Positions 1 through 11,882 are shown, counted from the first letter of the stretch. The stretch: 64,000 nucleotides of DNA from Vigna angularis (GCF_016808095.1 NC_068971.1:19456501-19520500); one strand, 5' to 3'. Notes: generated from the letters alone by a model not told the origin. Numbers and translations: made by a program.

Positions 1-841
1 ATGGTCACCTAAATAATTGTGCAGGAAAACAACGTAAGCAACAATTCAACAACTCATTCCAACATTACCAACCTGTATAGTCTGTAATTAATGATTTAGA
101 CGACGTGACCAAATTGAACATAAAGTACCACAATAAAAACTCGAAAAAATGATTCTCACAATGAACAAAGTTGACGAAAATAGGGACCTAAAGAGTATTG
201 GAGCCTTAAATAAATTGTTCAAAATTTGTATTACCATCCATTAAAAACTCAATCCCATTATAATGCCAATCTTATAATTAAACATAATATAGTTTTAGAA
301 ACCACTATAGTATATTGAAACAGACACACTTTACTAGTATTAAAATATTGTTAATTATTTTTTCAAAGACCTATCAATACAATATTACTATGAGAACATA
401 TAAAATTTTCATAAATACTGATAAACAAAATATTGCTATACAGACATATAAATTGATTCTTAACTTATGTTCTTAACTTAATTATAAATAAATTACTATC
501 GTGAACTAATGGTCAACCTTCTTTTTGTAAAACAATGATTATGTATATTTGGACAATCTAGTTCTTATTTGAAGTTCTTAAAATAATATATTAGTTCTAA
601 CTGAAAAGCCAATACACCTAAATTAAGATATAAACAACACATAGATAATTAAATTGCTTAAAAATATAAAATATTGTTAAATAAGTTATTTTATTTTTGT
701 TACACGATCTTGTGTGTTAGATCTTATTATTAGCATATTTTAGATTATAAAACAAGTTCATAATTAAAATCTCATATGTAGATAAAGAAAGAAAAGTTAA
801 GACAAAGAAAAAGTTGTATTTATAATATAACATTTTTTAAG
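1..841 (+). promoter_or_regulatory. Upstream region of STP copy A
   Basis: AT-rich non-coding DNA, nearly identical to 13656-14498 and 19929-20769 upstream of copies B and C, so all three genes inherited the same ~840 bp 5' flank. A TATTTATAATATA stretch lies only 13-25 nt before the ATG. That is close for a TATA box, so the core promoter is not resolved. No gene is seen here. Confidence 0.5.
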
Positions 842-2620
842 ATGGCAGGTGGAGCTTTCGCTACTCGAGAAAATGGAACACAATATGAAAGCAAGACCAT
901 GATATTTGTATTGGTCACATGTTTTGTAGCAGCCATGGGTGGTCTACTCTTTGGTTATGATCTTGGAATCACGGGAGGAGTAACTTCCATGGAACCATTC
1001 TTAATAAAATTCTTTCTGAGTGTTTATAAAAAAATGAAAGATGAATCTATCCATGAAAGTCAATACTGCAAATTTGACAATGAACTCCTTACTTTGTTCA
1101 CCTCTTCTTTATATCTTGCTGCATTAGTAGCTTCTTTCTTTGCTTCCACCACCACAAGAATGATGGGACGGAAGACCTCAATGTTTGCAGGTGGTTTATT
1201 CTTCCTTGTTGGTGCATTGTTGAATGGTTTTGCGATCAACATTGAAATGCTCATCATAGGTCGATTATTACTTGGTTTTGGTGTTGGATATTGTAACCAG
1301 GTGAGGCTTTTCATCATTGTTAATGCTTTAAAATTTGGTTATATGAATATGGAGAGATTTTCATGATTAAATTGTTTTTAACTTTTCCTTTGTCTTTTTT
1401 ATTATTATTATTTCCAATAGTCTGTACCTGTGTATTTGTCTGAAATGGCGCCAACATCGATAAGGGGTGCACTTAACATTGGATTTCAAATGATGATCAC
1501 AATTGGCATCTTGATTGCAAACCTCATTAATTATGGCACCGCTAAACTAGAATATGGTTGGAGAATTTTTTAGGTGTTGGTGCAGTTCCTGCAATCATGT
1601 TATGTGTAGGATCTCTTTTCTTAGGTGACACCCCTAATTCCTTAATTGAAAGAGGTAAAGAAGAGGAAGCAAAGAAAATGTTGAAAAAGATTCGTGGCAT
1701 GGATAATGTTGACGAGGAGTTCCAAGACCTTGTTAATTTGACTAAAGCAGCCAAAGGTGTGGAACATCCATGGAAGAACATTACAGAACAAAAATACAGA
1801 CCCCAACTCACGTTTTGCTCTCTGATTCCATTTTTCCAACAATTCACTGGCATCAATGTCATCATGTTTTATGCACCCGTCCTCTTCAAAACTTTAGGCT
1901 TTGGTAATGATACTTCCCTTATGTCTTCAGTTATCACTGGAGGTGTTAATGTGGTTGCCACTTTTGTTTCCATTTTCTCCGTGGACAAGTTTGGGAGAAA
2001 GATATTGTTCCTCGAAGGGGGCATTCAAATGCTTATTTGTCAGGTAGAAACCTTAACTTAATCGATAAACGACTGTTGTTACTTTAGTATTTAAAAATAA
2101 CACTTTTATCACATAAGTAATTTGCTAGCATGAAGAACTAATTTGAATTTCATAATACGTATAGCTTGCTGTTGGAATCATGATTGCTCTAAAGTTTGGG
2201 GTGAGTGGTGAAGGCTATTTTACCAATGTAGAAGCCAGTCTTCTCTTATTCTTTATATGCGCATACGTTGCAGCATACGCATGGTCTTGGGGTCCCCTTG
2301 GGTGGTTGGTTCCTAGTGAAATATGTTCTCTAGAGGTTCGATCTGCGGGCCAAGGCATCAATGTTGCTTTAAACATGTTATTTACCTTTGTCATTGTTCA
2401 AGTTTTCCTAACCATGCTTTGTCACCTGAAGTTTGGTCTTTTCTTTTTCTTTGCTGGATTTGTGCTTATCATGACCATTTTTGTTGCCTTGCTCCTACCT
2501 GAGACAAGAAATGTTCGAATTGAAGAAATGAACAAAGTTTGGAAATCACATTGGTTTTGGAGGAAGTTTATTTCGGATGGTGTAGTCAATGGTGGACATC
2601 CTCATATAGCTACAATTTGA
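842..2620 (+). pseudogene. Sugar transport protein (STP) copy A, frameshifted
   Basis: Same three-exon structure as the intact copies: exon 1 842-1300, exon 2 1421-2043, exon 3 2165-2620, with GT-AG introns of 120 and 121 bp. Exon 2 is 623 nt instead of 624. One base is missing in the run after GAGAA (about 1565-1571), giving an immediate TAG at 1571-1573, codon 204, just before the central cytoplasmic loop. The remainder would encode transmembrane segments 6-12 out of frame. Other differences from B and C include Pro to Leu at residue 59 and several exon 3 changes. Apart from the deletion it is close to copies B and C, so inactivation is recent or a sequencing error. If translated, it would yield only a truncated N-terminal half with no sugar site. 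Confidence 0.88.
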
Positions 2621-4465
2621 AATTAGATTGTTTAAGAAGTGCATTTACTTGTACCAACAAAAGTTCTATAATTTTCCAAATAGATCATTGTAGTTAATGT
2701 AATTCCTATGGTTTGTAACAAATATATTCATTCAAAATTTGAACCAAATCCATAAAAAAAATGTTTGTCCTATATTTATAATAATATTTTAGCATATTTC
2801 TTGGATTTTGTTAGATTTTTCTTCAAGTGTAATTTTAATGTTAAATTTTTTATATTTATCTTTATCCATCGATAATTACACAAACCAAACCTAAAAATAG
2901 TATTAGGAATTGGACTCTAAACCTAACCTAACCCCACAAAATCGGCTTGTAAGGTGAGATTTTATAACTACATGTGACATCCTAATAGGGTGTTAAATTT
3001 TGGTATCAACTTCTGGTTGTCGAAAAGAATTTGAGACTTTCGGGAGTCAGCTTGTTTAGTTGTTGTGTTGAATCTCTATAGCTTTTTGTATGTATGATGT
3101 GAATCTCTATAGAGTGTCGTTTCAAAAGTCCCATGGTATTTATTGTTATGTTGGTATGCTAAATTATCATTGTAGTTTAAAAAAATGCATCTAAGGCTTT
3201 TTATAAACTCTATAAGAGAATAGAATGAAAAAGGTGGTAAGATTATTTCAAACAGAAGTGATCATGAGGGAGAATTTGAAAATGAACTATTTCAATGATT
3301 TTGCGAAAACTTTGGCATGAAATATAAATTTTCAACTCCAAGGACATCGGATGAAATGGAGTCATAGACGATATAGGTAAGAAAAAGTATTTTAAAAACA
3401 CTATTTAAACGTCTAAATGAATAACATCTTACAAGAAAATGTTTTATGAACAAAAGCTTCTATCTCAATCATAACACTGAAGCTTAAAATGTGTATCATT
3501 AAAAAGAAGTGTAAATTCAAGCAAGCATATTATGAAATGTACTGTCTAACGAAAGAATGCTAAACGCTGCATTTCTCAAACAACTTTTGATAAAGAATAT
3601 AAGGTTTTTCACAATCTGATGATCATATATGTTGAATGCTTTACCAAACCATGCCTTTATTAATGAATGGACAAATGATAAAATGCTTTGAATACGCAAT
3701 ACGACCTAACGCTTATCAACGTTCAAAATAATTAATGCATGTACGATAAGGTGCTTCGATGATTGTATACCTTGTTCTTCATATTTATGAAGATCAAAAT
3801 AGCAAAAAGACTTAATCAAAATCTCTGCACCAAAAAAAAAAAAAAGACGTTAAAAGGTTTGAAGAACATTATGGTAATGTTTCATTTGAAGACTTCTACT
3901 CTGACACTTTGTATAATCTCAATTTTTATATGAAGCATTAGGTTGTGTAATGAAAAGAACACTTTGATTATCATAATGAAGAACTTAGGTAGTAGAATGA
4001 ATGTTCAACCTAAAGAGCTTAGGAATGGCATGAGTAAGTTTTGTAAATGTGTGAACCAAACTTTTGTACTCAACTTTGGTGTTGGAGCAAGAAACAACTT
4101 TCTACTTCCTATACCACCAAAGATTAAATTTGAATGCTCGAATAGATAAAGGTCAAGAAAAGGAGACAGATTGAAGATGCAATCAATAAGACAGTACTTT
4201 TGAGGTGCCTTGAAATACATTTAAACATAACTCAATGAAAGTCTAGGGGTTAGGCCATAAACTAAGAACCTTTATTGACTACAAAGCTAATTTCAAGTCT
4301 AGTGAGAGTGGTATATTGCAATGCCATCAACCACAGAACAACGAAGAGTAGCATGTTGAAAAATATCTAACTAGTACTTAGAAATTTACATTTGGATCCT
4401 ACAGAAGATGATTAAATATCAGAAGCATTGCCACCAAATGCCAAAAGGATTGGGGTATTGATTCT
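2621..4465. other. Intergenic part of tandem unit, no gene seen
   Basis: AT-rich DNA shared with 16279-18081 and in part with 25092-26693. It holds a stretch around 2918-2990 (CCCCACAAAATCGGCTTGTA) of a kind common as a dispersed plant repeat, and an A-run at 3832-3845. A 68-codon reading frame (3943-4149) has a counterpart in copy B, but all three differences between them change amino acids, so it is not supported as a gene. Confidence 0.6.
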
Positions 4466-5777
4466 TGATGCCAAGGTGTGAGGATCCTGACACTAATTCT
4501 TTACTTACGTTTGTTAACCCTCAGTAAGTGTAACCGAATCGTATCAAGTAATAATAAAATGGTAAGACCAAGTATCGTTTCCCAAAGGACTCACGGCCTA
4601 AACAATTATGTGATTTGTTGATTAAATTAGACTTGTGAATAAATTCTTGTAGATTTAAATGCTAGTACTAAAAAAGTAAATATGAATGCATGTATTGATC
4701 AATTGAACAAAAGAAGCACAACGTGATTGAAATATATGGAATGATAATGTTGTTGGGGGTTTTCAATTCATCCTATCCACTCTCATGTATTCAAGAATTC
4801 ATCTTCTTCATTAATGTTAATGCCACTTTCTAATTTACCTTAAACCCAATGTCTTGGTGAAGAAAGCCTACTCCTAATCAGTAGTTTACATTGTCTTGTC
4901 TCCCTAGAAATTATTCATGCATTACATTCGCACAAAAGCTTAAAGGCAACCAATCCTCCTATCCCTATGTCTAGGCAATATTACTATTTGGAGAATTTCT
5001 TCATGTCTAGACTTATCTATGTGTCCATACAAATAAAACCAATGATCACGAAATTGAATGGGTTAAGCAAAGCATGCATAGAGTATAGAAGAAAAACCCT
5101 AACAATTAATGAAAGAAAGCATATGAATTAAAGAACCAATTCAATACATGAGAGTTTCAAAGGATTACATTGATTCCCCGACAATAATGAAGGTTTAGTT
5201 CACCATAATCACGGTGAAACTAGATGAAAAATAATGAAAGAATGAAAGATAGAACCCTAGAATTTGAAGAGTGGAGCTTGAGCATCCAAAATTCTCCTCC
5301 AAGGGGTGAAGAAAGTGTGATTTTTCTTTGTTCTGCCAAAAGATACTAACCCTAGGTCGACTAAAACCTTATATAGACTCTTAAAGATTACAGAAAAGTG
5401 GCCCAAAGCCCATAAAAATGCCGCTCAGCAGTAAGTGTGATTCTTCTATTTGACGCTCAGCTGCAGTTTTGCCCCTCAACAGTGACCGCGGGTTTTCAGA
5501 GTGCCACTTAGCGGTAATTTCCGCTGAGCATTACTTGCGGCTCTTCTTTTATGCACTTTTTCTTCCTTTTCTGACTCCAACTTATGGCTACTTCACTTCT
5601 TCCATTCAATTCATCTTAAAACCTGCAAAAACAAGGGAAACCAAGCATAAAACCCATCCAACTCTCTTATTTCAAAAACATAAGCAAAAGCACGATTACA
5701 AGCTAGTTTCTAAGTCATAAATGTTGTTTTTGATGTCCAATTTAAGTATAAAAATAACAGTTTTTCAACTTTTATCA
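4466..5777 (-). repeat. Athila-type solo LTR, reverse orientation
   Basis: Reverse complement of the LTR family seen at 7312-8634: it shares the segment around ACCGAATCGTATCAAGTAAT and ends with the complement of the family's hairpin start (…TTTTTCAACTTTTATCA). About 1312 bp, TG…CA. The left end at TGATGCC is the best candidate but diverged. The flanks ATTCT and ACGTT do not form a convincing target duplication. No internal retroelement region is attached. The same LTR sits at the same place in copy B (18082-19393), so it predates the tandem duplication. Confidence 0.78.
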
Positions 5778-5796
5778 ACGTTCTTTTAATAATTTA

Positions 5797-7228
5797 GGTT
5801 TAATCCTTTTCGATATCTCTATTTATACAGGATTGTCTCAAATAGGTCCTCTTATTTTGAAAAAGCTGATTTAGGTTCCTTTTTATGTAAAATTTAAGTA
5901 ATAACGTCCTTGCCGTTAACTATCGTAGACGGCGTTAAATTTTTTGCCTTGTGGCATGGTGAGCTGGCATTTAATAACATGTGGCACAGTAAATCTCAGA
6001 TACGTGGAAACCTTCTCCTCTTCCTCGCCAACTCCAACCTCATCTTCTCTCCTCTCTGGAGAACCAGAGATCAACCTTCTCACCAACACCCTTTTGTGTG
6101 ATTCAATCTCATCTTCCTCACCGTCGCAGAACCATTCCAAGAGCAGATCCTCTTTCTTTGCCAACAACTTGACCTCCTGAACGACATGATCGCCGTCTGC
6201 CGCCGCAAAACGCACAGATCGAAGATCCTCCGAGAACCGAGTCACCGTCTGCCGCCGCAACTCGCGCGCGTCCACCTCCTCGAGTCCCATCGCCTTCCGA
6301 GACGCCGTGAATAGACAATTCCTCGCCGCCGTGTGAGAGTTGGGAAACGACAGATCTAAGATGGGAGGACGACGGCAGAGAAGATGACGAGTCCTCTACC
6401 TCATGTGACAGCTTCTAGAGCACGCCTTTGACATGGAGGTTCTAGAGGTGGCACCGCTGCTGCTCTTCCAGGCCGACGAAGGTCGCACCACTAGCCGGAA
6501 CGACGAGACCTACGGTAGTAATAGACTCCGATTTGGGATCCCGCCATGGAAGCACTACTGGCGGCGAACCTTGGAATGGTTCTGCGATGGTGGTTGAATC
6601 ACTCAAAAGCTTCCCCATTGTGATAAATGAATGTTTGTGCATACAAATTTCGTCTCTTTCACTTCACCTCTGATTCCTTGAGTTTTTGGCATTAAAATAA
6701 ATATCTAGTTGATCCAATCGCACATAAATATTGAAACTTTTTAGTTTGAGTCAAATGTGTTTTTGTCTCTGATCATTCATCAATTTTAGGTAAATTGGAT
6801 TTTGAAAATAATAATTATACTTTGTCGAGTGTTGCAGCGCTGGGAGAGAAGGGCGAAGTAAAGGTTGGGGGTTGTGGAAGAGTGTTGGGAGAGAAAGGTG
6901 AAGTAGAGGTTGGGGGTTGTGGATGATGGATTGGGGGATGAATTGGATGTTTTCCACCATGGTTGCAATTTGATTTAAAAATTTAACTTTTTTAAATATA
7001 AAAACTCACCATTAAGTCAGGTCAAGAACAGTAATGTGCCATGTCAGTACTATTTGGAAGTCTCAGCAACCCACGCATCAATTTCTTTAATGCCGTCCAA
7101 CCAACTTAACGGAAAGGCCTCAATTGATTTCAATTTTCAAAATTAAGGACCATTTTGATACACTTTAGAAAACGAGGACCTATATGACACAATCCTACAC
7201 AAATAGGGATGTCGAAAAGGATTAAACC
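5797..7228. mobile_element. Non-autonomous Mutator-like element (MULE)
   Basis: Bounded by a perfect 9-bp target duplication AATAATTTA (5788-5796 and 7229-7237). Copy B has a single AATAATTTA at 19404-19412, the unfilled site. Terminal inverted repeats begin GGTTTAATCCTTTTCGA and match well for about 55 bp. A 9-bp duplication with long TIRs is the Mutator hallmark. No transposase is encoded in 1432 bp. The centre (about 5990-6620) is much richer in G+C than its surroundings, as in Pack-MULEs that have captured host exons. A 124-codon minus-strand frame (5916-6290) lies there, but I do not recognise it. An imperfect ~57 bp duplication occurs near 6841-6930. Confidence 0.9.
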
Positions 7229-7311
7229 AATAATTTACTAACTTGTTTTCCTTTAGACCCTTAATAACACAAACATGAAGATAACCTTATCAAAAACTTT
7301 GTGTTGGGACA

Positions 7312-8634
7312 TCATAACAGTTGAAAAACTGTTATTTTTATGCTTAAAATTGATACTAAAAGCAACCTTTAACACTTAGAAACTAGCTTAGAATCATGCT
7401 TTTGTTCATATTTTCATAAATAAGAGAGTTGGACAGGTTTATGCTTGATTTCAGTGTTTTATGCAGGTTTTAAGATGAATTTGATCAAAGAAGTGAAGAA
7501 GGATAGAGATGGAATCAGAAAAGAATTCAAAAAGTGTAAAAGAAGAAAAAACGTAAGTACCGCTCAACGCCAGTTTACCGCTGAGCGGCACTCAAGAACA
7601 CACGTTGGCTCCGCTGAGGGGTGAAAGTGCAGTTGAGGGGAGATTGGACTTTGCGCTAGTACCGCTGAGCGGCAGTTTACCGCTGAGCGGTGGTATTTTG
7701 GGCTTAGGCCCACTTTTCTATAATATTGCGAATAGTATATAAGCTTTAGGACTTCCTAGGGTTTGTATCTTTGGCTGGAGACGAAGCAAACACACACCTT
7801 TCCATCCCTTGGAGGAAGATCTTGGATGCTAAGGCTACCTTCTCATCTTTCTAGGGTTCTATCTTTCATTCTTTCATTATTGTTCATCTAGTTTCACCAT
7901 GAATATGGTGAACTAAACCTTTCTTGTTGTTGGGGAATCAATGTAATCTTGTGAAACTCTCATATATGGAATTTGTGTTTAAACATCTTATTTGAGATAC
8001 ATGCTTTCTTTCATCATTAGTTAGGGTTTTTCCTCTTTGCTCAAAGCATGCATTGTTTAACTCATTCGATGTCATGATTATTGATTTTAGTGATATGGAC
8101 ACATACGGTAAGATCTAGATCCGGGGAATTTCTCCCAAAAGTAATATCGCCTAGACATAGGGATATGAGATTGGTTGTCTTTAAGCTCCTGTGCTTCAGA
8201 ATTAATTATTAGGGATGCTAGGAATTGTATGAACTCGTAATTAAGGATATGCTTTCTTGCAAGGTGATTTAGAGAGTGGCATTAACATTGATGAAAAGAA
8301 TGATGAATTCCTAAAAGTATATGAGAGTGGATAAGATGAAATTGATTTCCCCAACATACTCATCCATATAATTCATTCCGTGTTTGTGTTCCTTTTTGCC
8401 ATTGATCAAACTCATGCATACATATTTAATTATTGTCTTTTGCATTTGAAACCTCGAGAATTTATTCACAAGTCTTAAATAATCAACAAATCATATAACT
8501 AACTAGGCCGTGAGTCCTTTGGGAGAACGATACTTGGTCTTACTGAGTTTATTACTTGATACGATTCGGTCACACTTGCCGAGGGTTAAACAAGTTTTTG
8601 GCGCCGTTTTTCGGTGTTCATAAATTTGTCATCA
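7312..8634 (+). repeat. 5' LTR of the Athila-like element
   Basis: 1323 bp, starting TCATAACAG (the G of TG is mutated; the 3' copy has TGATAACAG) and ending GTCATCA. Against the 3' LTR I count roughly twenty differences by eye, implying a fairly recent insertion. It contains paired CCGCTGAGCGG motifs (about 7576-7690) and TATATAAGC near 7736, a plausible TATA box. Confidence 0.92.
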
Positions 8635-8640
8635 AGTTTT

Positions 8641-8658
8641 TGGCGCCGTTGCTGGGGA
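8641..8658 (+). other. Primer-binding site, tRNA-Asp type
   Basis: TGGCGCCGTTGCTGGGGA, six bases after the 5' LTR. It matches the complement of the 3' end of plant tRNA-Asp with one mismatch. The tRNA-Asp primer is typical of Athila/Calypso-type gypsy elements. Confidence 0.88.
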
Positions 8659-8981
8659 CTCGTGGTTTAACTAGCTCATTTGTGTGATTATTGATTATCT
8701 TTGACTTGAATTTTGAATTTTGAATTTTGAAATTTGAATTTCTGTTTTTATTTTCTGTTTTTATTTTTCGGTTATTATTTTATTTTATTTTTATTTTATT
8801 TTATTTTATTTTCTGTTTTTATTTTTATTTTATTTTATTTTATTTTCTGTTTTTGTTTTTCTGTTTTCATTTCCTATCTTCTTATCTTTTCAATTATATC
8901 CTTTGATTTTTTTTTATCTATCTTCTCTATCTTTTTGTGCTAACAAATATTTTTTAGAGTTTTGTGCCTAATGTTTGCAGG

Positions 8982-9977
8982 ATGCAATTCGGACAAGAAT
9001 TTAACTATATGGGCACTCAATTCTACTAAGGTAATTTCAACCACTGGTGGGAACCTCACTCAAGCATGGATCAAAGTCAATTTTGGCAAGCTTTCGAACA
9101 ATTTAAGAATCAGCCACCACAACAATGGCAGCAACAACCCTCTCTATCGGGAAGAAGGACAACGTTGGAGGACACACTTCAACAGTACATACAAATATCT
9201 AATTGTCATCACAAAAGCACTCAAGCTGCCGAAGAATTTGATAGGCCGCCACTACAACAATGGTAGCAACAACCCTCTCTATCAGAAAGTTTGGATGACA
9301 TCCTGCAACGATTTTTGAAAAATTCCATCTCTACTCAGAAAAGCATTGAAGCATCATGTAAAAGGATGGAGATGCACCTTCGTTACATTAGTTAGAGATT
9401 GAACGTTAAGGTTAATACTGAAGTTAACCCTAAGGAGGAAGGTCAAGCCATTGTCACTGAAAGTGAAAAGATTTTTTATGAGAAAAAAATAGGGAGAGAT
9501 GAGGAAAAGATAGAGAGAAAAGAAAAAGAAGAGTTAAGTGAGAAAGATAAAGATGATGAAAAAGAAAAAGAAGTGGTTGAGAGAGAAGAGAGAAAGAAAA
9601 TTTGTGTGAAAATAAAGAAGTTGAGAAGAAAAAGAGAAGGGAAGAAAAAAATAAGAGGAAAGAAAAAGAGAAAATTTAGGGAGAGGAAAAGTAAGAAAAA
9701 GAAGATTAGAGGAAAGAAGAAGGAATCATATGAAAACCCACATCCTCATCTAAAGAAGAATCATAGGAAGGAAAAGAAATTTAAGTGCTTTATGGAAATC
9801 TTCAAGAAATTGGAGATTAAAGTTCCTATGATTGAGACACTGTAATAGGTTCCTGGTTTTATCAAATTCCTGAAGAAGTTCAGTAGAAAGAAGAAAAAGA
9901 AGAAAGAACTTGAGTTTTATTGGGTCAAGCTAGTGACGTTAAAAGAGCGCTTGCTGGGAGGCAACCCAGTGATTTAA
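8982..9977 (+). pseudogene. Decayed gag/protease-linker reading frame of Athila-like element
   Basis: One frame runs about 330 codons from ATG 8982 interrupted only by stop codons (TAA 9027, TAG 9264, TAG 9393, TAA 9843, TAG 9846, TAA 9975), with no frameshift. Recognisable family signatures occur in order. They are a Gln/Pro-rich stretch with LEDTLQQYIQIS (about 9165-9200), a partial second copy of that segment (about 9243-9350), VNTEVNPKEEGQAI (about 9411-9450), a long Lys/Glu-rich linker (about 9460-9735), and FKKLEIKVP (about 9800-9830). The last matches the conserved segment leading into the protease in Athila-type polyproteins. The N-terminal Retrotrans_gag fold and the whole of pol are missing. 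Identification rests on remembered family motifs. Confidence 0.75.
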
Positions 9978-11869
9978 GAACTTTTAATTTTTGATTTGGT
10001 GATGTAATTTTGAACTTTTGGGTATTTTTGTTTTTGTTATAAGTTTGTTACAGGGTTTACATCTACTGATGGATGTTAGGCGGAAGAGTATCTACTGAAG
10101 GATACTATGTTTGTATACACCTACTGATGGATGTTGGTAAGAAAGATTTGCATCTACTGAAGGGTGCTGGAGGATTTTGGGTCAGGCTCGTGACATTAAA
10201 CAAGCGCTACCTGGGAGGCAACCCAGTTGATTGATTTTATCTGTATTATTTGTTTTGATTCTGCTTTAGTTGCATGATATGGATTGAATGTTTGAGTGTT
10301 ATGAGAACTTAATTGCAGGGAGCAAGTGAGGGGCATGAGTAGAAGGCACCTAGGGTAAGCTAGAAAGAAGAAAAGCACAACACGAAAGTGCCGCTGAGCG
10401 GTGGTATCGTAAAATGGGCTTAGGTTGCCCCTTAGCAGAACCCGAGCCCATTAGGGTATTTTTATACCCTAAGTCACGCTTTGGCCTCTATTTTCAGATT
10501 CTTCTCTGCACACACACTCCTAAACACTTTTCCAAAGGTTCTCTACATTTTTCCTTTCATTCCTCTTTTGAAAATCTTCCTTCCACTCACTTTCTCACTA
10601 GTTTTCCATCTAAGTTTGGGGTTGGGAGAGAGCATCATTGATGGGGCTGAGTTTTTCAAAGCACTAGAGCATGATTTGTTTTATCAATCACTTTTGTTTT
10701 TAGAATAAGGTTTGATGTACTCAATTGGAAACTTTGTCTGTTATGATGGTTTGCTTATGATTGTTGTTTGATAAGTAATGCCTAATGATGCTTTGATATT
10801 GATTGATGTTGAGATGTGCACATTAGATGCTTATACAGGTGATTCACAAGCTTTGTGAACAAATTCATGATGTTGTAATTGTGATTATGATACTAAGCAG
10901 GATGTGTATATGTGGAATGTGAATGAGCTTATATGTGAGGTTTTGAGCTCTAGAGTTTTTGTGATTGAATGCTATTACTTTGAAAGCATGAATGATTTTG
11001 CCCAGGTTTTCTATGATTGAATCAATTGCCTGTTTGCATCATATGATCAAGGCCATTTGTTGGTAACCCTTTTGTTAGCCAAATGCATGAATTTAGCCCA
11101 CTAAAAGAGAGCACTATGTGTTCTAACCTTTGAACCCTTAACCTTGAACATGACTTGAAAACCCCTTGTGAAAAGCTTTACCTTGAGTTAAGTAGATAAT
11201 ATCTGATGGTATTGATAAATGTTCAAGTTTGGGGTTGTTGGGAAGTTATGAAAGGGAAATTGAAAGCATTGAGCTAAGAGCTAAAAACTAAGTATGTGAA
11301 AAGAAAAAGAAAAAGTGAAAGAAAAGATTAAAAAAAAAAGCAAAGTTCAATGCAAAGGAAAGTTGGGAATAAGTAAGAATGGTTGTGTTTATATGATTCT
11401 CTTAACTCAAGGGTTTTGTGATATAGAAAAACCAATTTTCTTGTTAGCCCAGCCACATTATAAGCCATTGAAAAGTCCTTGTGATGATGCATGCTTGTGA
11501 ATGTATTTGATTATGGTTAAATGAAAGGCAAAGTAAATTCTTGTGACATTGTGATAGTAGAGTGAATGAGTGATTACCTCTTATACACTTGTGTGTTTGA
11601 GTGAAACACTATATCTAGTGAGGAAAGATTCCATGAGCACATGAGCATCCATGCTTAGTTGATTGATCATTCATGAAAAGTAGCATTTGTTGGTTATTAG
11701 GTGATTGTGTGAACACTAAAGCATGTGCATGTCTTGATTGAAGTCTTTGTCATGAGCTTAATTGAGTATTTACTTATCTTGAAAAGAGGATTTTTGAATG
11801 GAGTGAACCATGTATTGATGTGTAGAAGATTGAGTTACATCTTGTTTGCTTGAGGACAAGAAAAGTTCT
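9978..11869 (+). other. Non-coding 3' interior of Athila-like element
   Basis: No gene. Contains a second GGGAGGCAACCCAGT copy near 10211, a TATGTTTG/CATCTACTGA-type degenerate repeat (10060-10170), an A-rich tract (11290-11345), and a segment at 11441-11486 that resembles the reverse complement of 40281-40318 in a different gypsy element. It ends in the polypurine region before the 3' LTR. Confidence 0.6.
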
Positions 11870-11882
11870 AAGTTTGGGATTG
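11870..11882 (+). other. Polypurine-tract region
   Basis: AAGTTTGGGATTG directly before the 3' LTR start TGATAACAG. It has the 'AAGTTTGGGG'-like form usual for Athila/Tat-type elements, where it primes plus-strand DNA synthesis. Confidence 0.6.

Noticed and set aside
3943..4149. 68-codon frame repeated at 17559-17765 in copy B
   Set aside because: The three nucleotide differences I see between the copies are all amino-acid changing, there is no recognisable motif, and the region is plain intergenic DNA of the unit.
4461..5782. Target duplication for the reverse LTR in copies A and B
   Set aside because: Flanks ATTCT/ACGTT and ATACT/ACATT do not match; the end may be degraded or the boundary misplaced.
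8734..8943. Phe/Tyr/Leu-rich 69-codon frame
   Set aside because: Low-complexity TTTTATTTTATT tract just after the primer site of the Athila-like element.
9399..9845. Lys/Glu-rich 148-codon frame as a stand-alone gene
   Set aside because: It is in the same frame as upstream gag motifs and carries the gag-protease linker signature, so it is part of a decayed gag.
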